From positions 62,001-126,000 of the forward strand of contig NZ_BCTQ01000016.1 of the NCBI RefSeq assembly GCF_001571365.1: a stretch of 64,000 nt of DNA. The letters are read 5' to 3'. The stretch comes from Achromobacter denitrificans NBRC 15125 (GTDB lineage: Bacteria; Pseudomonadota; Gammaproteobacteria; Burkholderiales; Burkholderiaceae_B). The notes beneath the pieces were generated by a model. It was not told the DNA's origin. It did no database searches and worked only from the letters and a program-made list of their open reading frames with translations. Each line of letters starts with the position of its first letter. The stretch's first letter is position 1. The translations under genes and the position numbers were made by a program. Shown in pieces: positions 1 through 8,439 of this stretch.

Positions 1-999
1 GACGAGGCGCTGGCGCGCCGTGCCCAATTGGAGGAACGCCTGTCCAAGCTGCCGGCCGCCGACGCGGCGGGCGGCGACGACCTGCCGGCGGCGGCGCAGG
101 CGCTGCGCGAGGCCGAGGCCGTGGCGGCCCAGGCCGAGAAGGCGCTGGCGGCCGCGCAACGGGCGCTGGACGCCGAGGGCGCCCGCGCCCAGCTGCTGGA
201 AGGGCAGGCGGCGGCCCGCGGCGCCGACCTGCAATCGCCCGAACGCGCCGCGCAGCGCCAGTCCCGCGCGAGCCGGCTCGCCGAGGCGCGCAGCGGCCAC
301 GACGAACTCGAACGCCGCGCGCGCGAGGCGCAGGCGGCGCTGGCCGGCCACCAGCCCGAGCTGGTCGAGCAGGACGTCCAGCGCTACGAAAAATCCGCCG
401 CCATCGAGCGCGACGCGCAGCACAAGCGCCACGGCGAAATCCTGCAACTGCAAGGCAAGCTGGACCAGGCGGGCGCGCAGGGCCTGGGCGAACGCCTGTC
501 GGAAGCCGCCGCGGCGTGCGAGCGCCTGGAACGACGGCGCGACGAACTGGCCGGCCGCGCCGCGGCCCTGGACCTGTTGCTGAAGCTGCTCACGGACCAG
601 CGCGCCGCTGCCACGCAGCGGTTGCAGGCGCCGCTGGCGCGCCGCCTGAATCACTACCTGGCGCTGCTGTTTCCCGAGGCCGACCTGCGCCTGGACGAGT
701 CGCTGCTGCCCGCGGCGCTGCGCCGCGGCGGCGGCGAAGACATGCTGGCCGCGCTCAGCTTCGGCACGCGCGAACAGCTCGGCATCCTGGCGCGCTTCGC
801 CTATGCCGACCTGCTGCGCGAAGCCGGGCGGCCGACGCTGCTGCTGCTCGACGACGCCCTGGTCCATACCGACGATGCGCGGCGCGATTTCATGAAGCGC
901 GCGCTGTTCGACGCCGCGACCCGGCATCAGATCCTGATGTTCACCTGCCACGGCGAAGCATGGCGGGACATGGGCGTGGAGCAGCGGCGGATCGCTTGA
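1..999 (+). CDS. YhaN/SbcC-like ATPase, C-terminal part (5' end outside window)
   Basis: The reading frame is open from base 1, so only the last 332 residues are present. The first two thirds are Ala/Glu/Arg-rich with heptad-like coiled coil (EAEAVAAQAEKALAAAQRAL). The end carries an ABC/SMC-type ATPase half: a signature-like LSFGTREQLGILARFAYADLL, then a Walker B strand LLLLDDALVHTDD and a switch histidine-like segment (FTCHGEAW). This arrangement fits the YhaN/SbcC-like DNA-repair ATPases, which usually pair with an SbcD-like phosphoesterase encoded just upstream. That partner and the Walker A half lie outside the window. Stop is TGA. The family call is good; the partner and biochemical role are inferred. 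Confidence 0.8.
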   Translation, partial: DEALARRAQLEERLSKLPAADAAGGDDLPAAAQALREAEAVAAQAEKALAAAQRALDAEGARAQLLEGQAAARGADLQSPERAAQRQSRASRLAEARSGHDELERRAREAQAALAGHQPELVEQDVQRYEKSAAIERDAQHKRHGEILQLQGKLDQAGAQGLGERLSEAAAACERLERRRDELAGRAAALDLLLKLLTDQRAAATQRLQAPLARRLNHYLALLFPEADLRLDESLLPAALRRGGGEDMLAALSFGTREQLGILARFAYADLLREAGRPTLLLLDDALVHTDDARRDFMKRALFDAATRHQILMFTCHGEAWRDMGVEQRRIA

Positions 1000-1360
1000 C
1001 GGCAGGGCGCGCGGACGGGTAGGCTACGCCCATGCCTGATTCCACGCGCCTCGCCGATCCCGCTTCCGCTGCCCGCGCAGCCGGCAGCCGCGCGCGCCTG
1101 GCATTCCGGCATTCCGCGGTTTCTCCCGGTTTTTCTCCTGTCGTCTCCACGGTGGTATCGCCGCCCGTCTCGCCGCCCAGCGGCGTGGTGGCGGGCGCAT
1201 GCCCGCCTTGCGCGGTCGTCGTCGGCTGACGCCGTCCGCTCGCGACTCCAACCCCTCCCCAAGCCCGTTCGCCTGACGCCCTGACGCGATGCGTCCGTCT
1301 TGCGCCTGCTTGCGCCTGCGCGCGGCCCTGTGCCGCGCCGGGGCCGGGGTGGAGTCTGTC
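1000..1360. other. Intergenic region, no gene recognised
   Basis: About 360 bases between the ATPase stop and the DMT permease. Open frames on both strands exist only because GC-rich sequence rarely contains stops; their translations are low complexity (Arg/Ala/Pro) with no recognisable domain. I see no convincing terminator, promoter or RNA gene. Confidence 0.4.
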
Positions 1361-1384
1361 ATGACTTCGACAGGTAGAAACCTT

Positions 1385-2260
1385 ATGTCTTTCGATCGAT
1401 CCACGTGGACTTCCTACGGGTCCACCACCTTGTTCGTGCTGCTGTGGAGCGGCGGCGCGATCTTCGCCAAATGGGGGCTGTTCCACGCCTCCGCCTTCGG
1501 CTTCCTGCTGCTGCGTTTCATCCTGGCCCTGGCCGCGCTGCTGCTGATCTGCGCGCACAGGCGGCGCTGGCTGCCCGAGCCGGGCACGCGCGTCACCGTG
1601 GCGGCGACCGGCCTGCTGCTGATCGGCGGGTATTCCATCTGCTATCTGCTCGCGCTGGATCACGGCATTACGCCGGGCGTGCTGGCCACGCTGCTGGGCG
1701 CGCAGCCCATCCTGACCCTGGCCCTGGTGGAACGGCGCTATTCGCCCGCCCGCGTGGCCGGGCTGTGCCTGGCGCTTTGCGGCCTGGCGATGGTGATGGT
1801 CCAGAGTATCGCCATGGCGCGCTTTTCGGTGACGGGCATGGCCTGCGCCTTCGGCGCGCTGGCCTGCATGACGGCGGGCGCGATCCTGCAGAAACGCGCC
1901 AACCAGGCGCCGATGGACGTGATGCCCCTGCAGTACGCGGTCAGCCTCGCGCTGTGCCTGCTGTTCGTGCCGTTCCAGCCCATCCGCGTGGAGTGGGTGG
2001 CGGGCTTCGTCCTGCCGCTGCTGTGGATGGGGCTGGTGATCTCGGTGGGCGCGACCCTGCTGTTCTACCGCATGATCCAGGCCGGCAACCTGGTGAACGT
2101 CACCAGCCTGTTCTACCTGGTGCCCGCCGGCACCGCCGTGCTGGACTACCTGGTCCTGGGCAACCGCCTGTCCGCATTGAGCCTGGCCGGGATGGCGGCG
2201 ATCCTGCTGGGCCTGATGCTGGTGCTGCGGCGTCAGGCGAGGGCGGCAGCCGGGGCCTAG
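1385..2260 (+). CDS. DMT-superfamily (EamA) permease
   Basis: An inner-membrane protein of about 291 residues with roughly ten hydrophobic segments in two homologous EamA halves, the usual size for drug/metabolite transporters. Typical features are the first helix FVLLWSGGAIFAKWGL, the second-half motif GALACMTAGAILQKR and a terminal AAILLGLMLVLRR. Start: ATG at 1385 follows a weak AGGTAG. An in-frame ATG at 1361 has a better GGTGGAG six bases upstream and would add eight residues, so the start is uncertain. The substrate cannot be read from sequence; relatives export amino acids or metabolites. It stands alone, facing the convergent repeat-protein gene. Confidence 0.85.
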   Translation: MSFDRSTWTSYGSTTLFVLLWSGGAIFAKWGLFHASAFGFLLLRFILALAALLLICAHRRRWLPEPGTRVTVAATGLLLIGGYSICYLLALDHGITPGVLATLLGAQPILTLALVERRYSPARVAGLCLALCGLAMVMVQSIAMARFSVTGMACAFGALACMTAGAILQKRANQAPMDVMPLQYAVSLALCLLFVPFQPIRVEWVAGFVLPLLWMGLVISVGATLLFYRMIQAGNLVNVTSLFYLVPAGTAVLDYLVLGNRLSALSLAGMAAILLGLMLVLRRQARAAAGA

Positions 2261-3240
2261 CTCCGCGATCCGGCCTTCTGGGCGGCCGACGCGCGGCCGG
2301 CCTGGAGGCTGGGGGCCGCGGCTTCGTCGCGCCAGCCGTTCCAGGATTCTCCGGAGCCCTCCGGCACGTCCTCGTGCTCCTGGCCGTCCCAGTGCCCGCT
2401 GACCAATTGCTCCGGCCGCGTTTGCGCCACGACCCGGGCGCAGGCCGACCAGGCGTCCAGGCGCACGCTCAGGCCGGCGTAGATCCCGTGTCCGGCGCCG
2501 GCTTCGATGAGGCCCGCGGCCTGCACCCCTTCGCCGGCCCGGATCGCGCCTTCGGCGCGGATGTCCTCGCCCGCGATCAGGCCCCAGCCGGAGGCCAAGT
2601 GATCGCCGCAGACGATGGAGCCGCCGGCCTGGATGCCGCAGGCCGCGTCGATTTCCTTCTCGGCGCGCACGTCGCCGCCGGCCTTGATGCCCTGGCCGCA
2701 TTTGATCGCGCCTTGCGTTTGAACGTCCTGCCCGGCATGGAGGTGGCCGGTCACGGCCAGGTCCTGGCCGGCGCAGATGTCCCATTTGGCGCGCACGTTG
2801 CCGACGCAGTCCAGGCGGGTGGCGGTCTCGATGCCCCAGTCCGCCGAAATGTCGCCGCCGGCGCGCAGGTTGCCGCCGCTGGCGATGTTGGCGCCCGCCG
2901 TGATGTTCTCGCCGGCCATGATGGTTTCTCCGGCGCGGATTCCGCCGCCGGTCACGATGCTGCGGCCGGCGCGCACGACGGAGTCCACGTTGATGCCCAT
3001 GCGCACTTCCAGGGTGCCGGCGAAGACGATCGCGTTGGCGTCGACGGCGTCCAGCTTGAGCACGGCGTCGGTCGGGCCGAACTGGTCCAGCAGCCAGCAG
3101 GCGTCGCTGACGCGCCCGTCGGCGACCAAGGCGTCAAGCACGGCCTGGTAGTCCCCCTGTCCGTTGTGGTCGCGGAGGAACCATTTGTAGCCGCCCGCGC
3201 AGGGGTTCTTGGCTTTGACGAATTTCTTGGTGAGTTGCAT
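2257..3240 (-). CDS. Hexapeptide-repeat beta-helix protein of unknown function
   Basis: I do not recognise a named family. The 327-residue protein has an N-terminal domain of about 60 residues with Cys14 and an aromatic patch (CAGGYKWFLRDH), then a perfectly regular hexapeptide repeat from residue 69 to 248. All 30 consecutive hexads carry Ile, Leu or Val at the third position, usually followed by x-Ala-Gly (GGIRAG, ETIMAG, ENITAG). Three hexads per turn would make about ten coils of a three-faced beta-solenoid, like left-handed beta-helix acyltransferases or bactofilins. A capping segment and a disordered, charged tail follow. There is no signal peptide or membrane helix, so it is probably cytoplasmic. 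Start chosen at MQLTKKF; no strong ribosome site. The 3' end overlaps the end of the DMT gene by four bases. Confidence 0.75.
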   Translation of the reverse strand: MQLTKKFVKAKNPCAGGYKWFLRDHNGQGDYQAVLDALVADGRVSDACWLLDQFGPTDAVLKLDAVDANAIVFAGTLEVRMGINVDSVVRAGRSIVTGGGIRAGETIMAGENITAGANIASGGNLRAGGDISADWGIETATRLDCVGNVRAKWDICAGQDLAVTGHLHAGQDVQTQGAIKCGQGIKAGGDVRAEKEIDAACGIQAGGSIVCGDHLASGWGLIAGEDIRAEGAIRAGEGVQAAGLIEAGAGHGIYAGLSVRLDAWSACARVVAQTRPEQLVSGHWDGQEHEDVPEGSGESWNGWRDEAAAPSLQAGRASAAQKAGSRS

Positions 3241-3639
3241 GGCGCTTGGAAAAGGTCGGTGCGTGGCCTGGCCGCAGGCCCTCCAGGGCATGCGGAAAAC
3301 GTAACGAATGAGGCGAGGCGGGACGCCCGGCCACGCGGCAGGGCGTCCGTCGGCGGGCGGCGGAGCTGGGATGCGCGGATGTGCGCAGGCAGCCGGCGGC
3401 GGGCCGGTAAGGCTTCTAGAGAGGGGAAAAGCGGGCGATTAGCCGGGCTTGGAACGCGCGTAGGCGGAACGCGCGGCGACTTCCTGCGAGCTCAACAGGG
3501 TTGAGCGCAGGGCGCAGATGGCGCATGCGGCGCAGGGGAGGGGAGAAAAATGGGATCGCACGGACGCACATGCTACCAGCCGGGCGATTGCAGTCAAGCG
3601 CCGGCCCCCGCGAAAGGGGCCGGCCGGGGATGCGCGGGA
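3241..3639. other. Intergenic region upstream of the hexapeptide-repeat gene
   Basis: About 400 bases between two minus-strand genes; it must hold the promoter of the repeat-protein gene. It contains a direct repeat GGAACGCGCG (3451-3460 and 3466-3475, five bases apart) and, at its right end, the hairpin listed separately. No conserved ORF was found on either strand. Confidence 0.4.
3601..3623 (-). terminator. Hairpin after the Bug receptor gene
   Basis: CCGGCCCC (3601-3608) pairs with GGGGCCGG (3616-3623) around a seven-base loop, 17 bases beyond the stop of the minus-strand Bug gene. Stem stability is high, but the bases that follow on the minus strand (CGCTTGACT) are a poor U tract, so it may be an mRNA 3' end or a Rho-independent terminator of low efficiency. 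Confidence 0.45.
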
Positions 3640-4626
3640 TCAGTTCGTGGACTGGATATTGCGCTCCTTGGCGATGCGCTGGCGCAGTTCGAGCTCGCGC
3701 TTGATCTGGGCGGCGTATTCGGCCGGGGTGTTGCCGTCCACCAGCGAGCCGCCGTCGGCCAGGCGCTGCACGGTCTTGGGATCCTGGAGCGCCTTGACGG
3801 CGGCGTCATGGATGCGGTCGATCACCGCCTGCGGCGTGCCGGCGGGCGCGACCAGGCCGTACCAGGCCATATTGTCCATTTCCGGCAGGCCGCCTTCGGT
3901 GAAGGTGGGCACGTCCGGCAGCGCGGGCAGGCGCTTGGGGGCCGCCACGGCCAGGGCGCGCAGCTTGCCGGCCTGGATGTGGGGCATGGACGAGGGCAGG
4001 TTGTCGAACTGGGCGTTGACCTGGCCGGCGATCACGTCGTTGAGGGCCGGGCCCGAGCCGCGGTAGGGCACGTGCACCATGTCGGTCTTGGTCAGCGATT
4101 TGAACAGCTCGCCGTCCAGGTGGCCGATGCCGCCCGAGCCCGAGGAGGCGTACGCGTACTTGCCGGGATTGGCCTTCAGCAGGGCGATGAATTCGGCCAG
4201 CGTCTTGGCGGGCACGGCGGGGTTCACCGTCAGCACGTTCGGCACGTTCACCATATTGGTGATGGGCGCAAAGTCCGTCAGCGGGTTGTACGGGTTCTTG
4301 GGGTTGGTGGCCGGGTTGGTGGCCATGGTGCTCACGGTGGCCACGCCCAGGGTGTAGCCGTCGGGGGCGGAGCGCACCAGCGCGTCCGCGCCGATGGAAC
4401 CGCCGCCGCCGCCGCGGTTTTCGACGACGACGGGCTGGCCGAGTTCGCGGCCCAGCCCTTCGGAGACGATGCGGGCCACGATGTCGGTGGTGCCGCCGGC
4501 GGCGAAGGGCACGATGAGGCGGATGGGCTTGTTGGGGTAGGGGTCGGCGGCTTGCGCGCCGGTACTAAAGCAGACGCCTGCGATGGCGGCGGCCAGGACG
4601 GCCTTTGCTTGGGACAGCACGGTCAA
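3640..4626 (-). CDS. Bug-family (TctC-like) periplasmic substrate-binding receptor
   Basis: A 328-residue tripartite-tricarboxylate-transporter receptor. A Sec signal peptide ends near GAQAADPYP, followed by the family hallmarks: PIRLIVPFAAGGTTDIVARIV, then VVENRGGGGGSIGADALVRSAPDGYTLG-like strands, and a central HVPYRGSGPALNDVIAGQV. The start is TTG at 4626: the reverse strand has GGAGAAG six bases upstream and no in-frame ATG gives the full signal peptide. Such receptors bind carboxylates or amides (citrate, dicarboxylates, nicotinate, amino acids) in the periplasm. The TctA/TctB membrane subunits are absent from this window, as is common in Bordetella and relatives where dozens of orphan Bug genes occur. 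Ligand unknown. Confidence 0.9.
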   Translation of the reverse strand: MTVLSQAKAVLAAAIAGVCFSTGAQAADPYPNKPIRLIVPFAAGGTTDIVARIVSEGLGRELGQPVVVENRGGGGGSIGADALVRSAPDGYTLGVATVSTMATNPATNPKNPYNPLTDFAPITNMVNVPNVLTVNPAVPAKTLAEFIALLKANPGKYAYASSGSGGIGHLDGELFKSLTKTDMVHVPYRGSGPALNDVIAGQVNAQFDNLPSSMPHIQAGKLRALAVAAPKRLPALPDVPTFTEGGLPEMDNMAWYGLVAPAGTPQAVIDRIHDAAVKALQDPKTVQRLADGGSLVDGNTPAEYAAQIKRELELRQRIAKERNIQSTN

Positions 4627-5179
4627 GAGTCTTCTCCATAATTATCGAAATCCGACCCGGCCGGCTGCTATGGCCGGCGTCGGTGAAGCGCGCCGGGCTC
4701 TGATGCCGGCTCGGCCGACGCTTCGTGGGCGCCATTCCACACAGGAATCCCGACCCGGTCAACTCGGGTCGACCCTGAGCGGATCAGCTTGTTTGCGTTG
4801 TCGCAATAACGCGCGGAATAGCTGCCGATCACGAAAAAACCCCAATGCTGACAACGAGATGAATCGAGCGGCAATACCGTCGATTGCGCAATCATTGCGC
4901 ATCGATCGTGTCGTCATCGCCCCGGTTCACACATAAATTCCTGCATAACTTACAAGAATCTGATATTTTTCGGATGAGATTCTTGGCCGGTCTTGCAAGA
5001 AAACTATTGCGTTTGTTTCTGTCTGCGCCGTTCAATGGCGTTGGTTGATGTCCCCGCGGGGCAACGTGTAGTGCAGCGACGCACCGGGCCAGGGTTCCGT
5101 CCGTTTTTCAATCCCCGGTCTGTTTCGTCTTTCGCTGCCTTGCGCTGGCGGGAGGGGGCCCGGACATTCTCGGAACGCC
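4627..5179. promoter_or_regulatory. Long divergent control region between Bug gene and mnh operon
   Basis: About 550 bases with no gene, locally much more AT-rich than its surroundings between 4900 and 5035. It contains a dyad CGACCCG/CGGGTCG (4751-4757, 4765-4771), two direct copies of ATTGCGCA exactly 11 bases apart (4883-4890 and 4894-4901), and an inverted repeat CAAGAATCT/AGATTCTTG (4953-4961, 4977-4985) with a 15-base loop. The last two sit where operators or a leader structure for the antiporter operon could lie. No trans-acting regulator is encoded beside it. Function is inferred from position only. Confidence 0.5.
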
Positions 5180-8095
5180 ATGTCGCTGATCCTGATCCTC
5201 GCTCTGCCGTTCGCCGGCAGCCTGTGCGCCGCGCTGCTGCCTTCCAATGCCCGCAATGCCGAGGCGTGGTTGGCGGGCCTCATCGCCCTGGCCTGTGTGG
5301 TTCTGATCGCCAGCCTGTATCCCGACGTCGCCCACGGCGGCGTGGTGCGGGTCGACATGCCCTGGGCGCCCGCCCTGGGCCTGCAATTCACGCTGCGCAT
5401 GGACGGCTATGCCTGGCTGTTCGCCCTGATCGTCTCCGGCATGGGCGCCCTGGTGGTGCTGTACGCCCGCTACTACATGTCGCCGGAAGACCCGGTGCCG
5501 CGCTTCTTCTCCTTTTTCCAGGCCTTCATGGCCGCGATGCTGGGCGTGGTGCTGTCGGGCAACCTGATCCAGCTGGTCATGTTCTGGGAAATGACCAGCC
5601 TGGCGTCCTTCATGCTGATCGCCTACTGGCACCACCGCCTGGACGCCCGGCGCGGCGCCCGCATGGCGCTGACCGTCACTGGCGGCGGCGGGCTGTGCCT
5701 GCTGGCCGGCGTGCTGATCCTGGGCCATATCGTCGGCAGCTACGACCTGGACCGCGTGCTGGCCGCCGGCGACCTGGTGCGCGCCGACCCCTGGTATCCG
5801 GCCGTGCTGATCCTGGTGGCGCTGGGCGCCCTGACCAAGAGCGCGCAATTCCCGTTCCATTTCTGGTTGCCCAACGCGATGGCCGCGCCCACCCCGGTGT
5901 CGGCCTACCTGCACTCCGCCACCATGGTGAAGGCGGGCGTCTTCCTGCTGGCGCGCTTCTGGCCGGTGCTGTCCGGCACCGACGAATGGTTCTGGATCAT
6001 CGGCGGGGCGGGGCTGATCACGCTGGTGCTGGGGGCCTACGCCGCCATCTTCCAGCAGGACATGAAAGGGGTGCTGGCCTATTCCACCATCAGCCACCTG
6101 GGGCTGATCACGCTGCTGCTGGGCCTGAACAGCACGCTGGCCCTGGTGGCGGCCATCTTCCACATGATCAACCACGCCACCTTCAAGGCCTCGCTTTTCA
6201 TGGCGGCCGGGGTGGTGGACCACGAAACCGGCACGCGCGACCTCGGCCGGCTGTCCGGCCTGTACAAGGCCATGCCCATCACCGCCACGCTGGCCATGGT
6301 GGCGGCGGCGTCGATGGCGGGCGTGCCGTTGCTCAACGGCTTCCTGTCCAAGGAAATGTTCTTCGCCGAGACCACGTTCGTCAGCGGCGACCGCATCACC
6401 GAGATCGGCCTGCCGCTGCTGGCCACCGTCGCCGGGGCGTTCAGCGTCGCGTATTCGCTGCGTTTCATCCTGCAGGTCTTCTTCGGCCCGCCGGCGACCG
6501 ACCTGCCGCGCGCGCCGCACGAGCCGCCCCGCTGGATGCTGTTCCCGAGCGCGCTGCTGGTGTTCATGTGCCTGCTGGTGGGCGTCGTGCCCAGCCTGAC
6601 GGTGGGCCCGTTCCTGGCCTCGGCGGCGCAGAGCATCCTGGGGCAGGACATGCCCGAGTACAGCCTGGCCGTCTGGCACGGCGTCAACCTGCCGCTGGTC
6701 ATGAGCCTGGTGGCCACCACGGCCGGCGTGCTGCTCTACCTGGCCCTGCGCGCCCACCAGCGCGCCAACCCCGGCCGCGTGCCCTTCATCTACCGCCTGG
6801 ACGGCCGCCGCAGCTTCGAGGCGCTGCTGGACGGCTCCAGCGTCGCGGCCGCCTGGCTGCTGCGCTGGCTGGCGTCCTCGCGGCTGCAGGTGCAGATGCT
6901 GCTGATCGTGCTGGGCACCCTGTTCGTGGCCTGGCTGCCGTTGCGCGCGGGCGGCTGGCTGGACGGGGCGGGCCATCTGACCCCCGTGGATCCGGCGTTC
7001 GCGCTGCTGTGGCTGGTGGGCGGGGTCTGCGCCCTGGCCGCGGCCTACCAGGCCAAGTACCACCGCCTGGCGTCCCTGGCGCTGGCCGGCGGCGCCGGGC
7101 TCATCACCTGCCTGACCTTCGTCTGGTTCTCCGCGCCCGACCTGGCCCTGACCCAGCTGTCGGTGGAAGTCGTGACGCTGGTGCTGCTGTTGCTGGGCCT
7201 GCGCTGGCTGCCGCGGCGGATCGCGCAGGACGAGGATGAGGGCCTGACCGCCACGCTGCGCGCCCGCGGCCGCCGCCTGCGCGACCTGCTCATGGCCGTG
7301 GCGGCGGGCACCGGGATGTCGGCGCTGGCCTATGCGGTGCTGACGCGTCCCCAGGGCGAGACCATCTCCTCCTACTTCGTGGACCGCGCGCTGCCCGACG
7401 GCGGCGGCACCAACGTGGTCAACGTCATCCTGGTCGACTTCCGCGGCTTCGATACCTTCGGCGAGATCACCGTGCTCGGCATCGTGGCGCTCACGGTCTA
7501 CGCGCTGCTGCGCCGTTTCCGTCCGGCCACCGAGAGCGCGGACATCCCGCGCCAACAGCTGGACCAGGATGGCGGGGTGCCGGCGGCGCCCGACATCAAG
7601 TCCCCGGTGCCCGACGGTTCGATGATGGTCCCCACCGTGCTGGTGCGGCTGCTGCTGCCCACGGCGGCGCTGATTTCGGTGTATTTCCTGCTGCGCGGGC
7701 ACAACGAGCCCGGCGGCGGATTCGTCGGCGGCCTGATCTTCGCCACCGCCGTCATCCTGCAATACATGGCAGGCGGCGTGTACTGGGTCGAGTCGCGCAG
7801 CCGCCTCAACCCGCAGAACTGGATCGGCATCGGCCTGCTGTTCGCGGGGTCCGCCGCGATGGCCGCCTGGCTGGCCTACAAACCCTTCCTGGCCGCGCTG
7901 GCCTGGGACATCGCGCTGCCGCTGGTCGGCCACGTGCACCTGTCCAGCGTGCTGCTGTTCGACCTGGGCGTGTACATGCTGGTCGTGGGGTCCACGGTGC
8001 TGGTGCTGGTGGCGCTGGCTCACCAATCGCTGCGCGCGCAACGCAAGGCCGCCGCCGAAATCCAGGCGGCCGCCGCTCAAACAGGGGAAGCCTGA
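5180..8095 (+). CDS. mnhA: Mrp-type Na+(K+)/H+ antiporter subunit A with fused subunit B domain
   Basis: The large membrane subunit of a group-2 Mrp antiporter, 971 residues, about 20 helices. The NuoL/ND5-like core runs over roughly residues 1-500 and holds the conserved charged residues of proton-pumping subunits: Glu137 in [10 protein letters not shown], Lys220 in [16 protein letters not shown], and His245/Lys251 in [14 protein letters not shown] MrpA C-terminal domain follows, and from about residue 820 a MrpB-like domain ([25 protein letters not shown]) that is a separate gene in Bacillus. The fused form (PhaAB of rhizobia) is typical of proteobacteria. The complex exchanges cytoplasmic Na+ or K+ for protons. 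First gene of the operon; its stop overlaps the mnhC start (TGATG). Confidence 0.95.
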   Translation: MSLILILALPFAGSLCAALLPSNARNAEAWLAGLIALACVVLIASLYPDVAHGGVVRVDMPWAPALGLQFTLRMDGYAWLFALIVSGMGALVVLYARYYMSPEDPVPRFFSFFQAFMAAMLGVVLSGNLIQLVMFWEMTSLASFMLIAYWHHRLDARRGARMALTVTGGGGLCLLAGVLILGHIVGSYDLDRVLAAGDLVRADPWYPAVLILVALGALTKSAQFPFHFWLPNAMAAPTPVSAYLHSATMVKAGVFLLARFWPVLSGTDEWFWIIGGAGLITLVLGAYAAIFQQDMKGVLAYSTISHLGLITLLLGLNSTLALVAAIFHMINHATFKASLFMAAGVVDHETGTRDLGRLSGLYKAMPITATLAMVAAASMAGVPLLNGFLSKEMFFAETTFVSGDRITEIGLPLLATVAGAFSVAYSLRFILQVFFGPPATDLPRAPHEPPRWMLFPSALLVFMCLLVGVVPSLTVGPFLASAAQSILGQDMPEYSLAVWHGVNLPLVMSLVATTAGVLLYLALRAHQRANPGRVPFIYRLDGRRSFEALLDGSSVAAAWLLRWLASSRLQVQMLLIVLGTLFVAWLPLRAGGWLDGAGHLTPVDPAFALLWLVGGVCALAAAYQAKYHRLASLALAGGAGLITCLTFVWFSAPDLALTQLSVEVVTLVLLLLGLRWLPRRIAQDEDEGLTATLRARGRRLRDLLMAVAAGTGMSALAYAVLTRPQGETISSYFVDRALPDGGGTNVVNVILVDFRGFDTFGEITVLGIVALTVYALLRRFRPATESADIPRQQLDQDGGVPAAPDIKSPVPDGSMMVPTVLVRLLLPTAALISVYFLLRGHNEPGGGFVGGLIFATAVILQYMAGGVYWVESRSRLNPQNWIGIGLLFAGSAAMAAWLAYKPFLAALAWDIALPLVGHVHLSSVLLFDLGVYMLVVGSTVLVLVALAHQSLRAQRKAAAEIQAAAAQTGEA

Positions 8096-8439
8096 TGGAA
8101 TTGATCTATGCCGTCGCGATCGGCGTCTTGGCGGGTTCGGGCGTATGGCTGCTGCTGCGGCCGCGCACGTTTCAGTTCATCATGGGCCTGTCGCTGGTTT
8201 CCTACGCGGTGAACCTGTTCATCTTCGGCATGGGCCGGCTCACGTCGGGCCGCCCGCCGGTGGTGGACCCGGCCGCGGCCCATGATCCTTCCTGGTATGC
8301 GGATCCGCTGCCGCAAGCCCTGGTGCTGACGGCCATCGTGATCGGTTTCGCCACCACCGCGTTGTTCCTGGTTGTGCTGCTGGCCTCGCGTGGCCTCACG
8401 GGTACCGACCACGTTGATGGACGGGAGTCCCAATTTTGA
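8095..8439 (+). CDS. mnhC: Mrp-type Na+/H+ antiporter subunit C (NuoK-like)
   Basis: A 114-residue membrane protein with three predicted helices, homologous to NuoK/ND4L and to MrpC/PhaC. The first helix begins IYAVAIGVLAGSGVWLLLRPRTFQFIMGLSLVSYAVNLFIF, then a loop with DPAAAHDPSWYADPLPQALVLTAIVIGFA, the standard C-subunit pattern in which PLPQALVLTAIVI is nearly invariant. It is needed for assembly of the antiporter. Translationally coupled on both sides: ATG shares one base with the mnhA stop, and its own TGA overlaps the TTG start of mnhD. Confidence 0.95.
   Translation: MELIYAVAIGVLAGSGVWLLLRPRTFQFIMGLSLVSYAVNLFIFGMGRLTSGRPPVVDPAAAHDPSWYADPLPQALVLTAIVIGFATTALFLVVLLASRGLTGTDHVDGRESQF

Noticed and set aside
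941-2785. Very long minus-strand open frame (and similar ones at 5108-8080 minus and 49254-50957 plus)
   Set aside because: They lie opposite well-supported genes, translate to Gln/His/Arg/Gly-rich sequence without domains, and are expected by chance where GC content is high.
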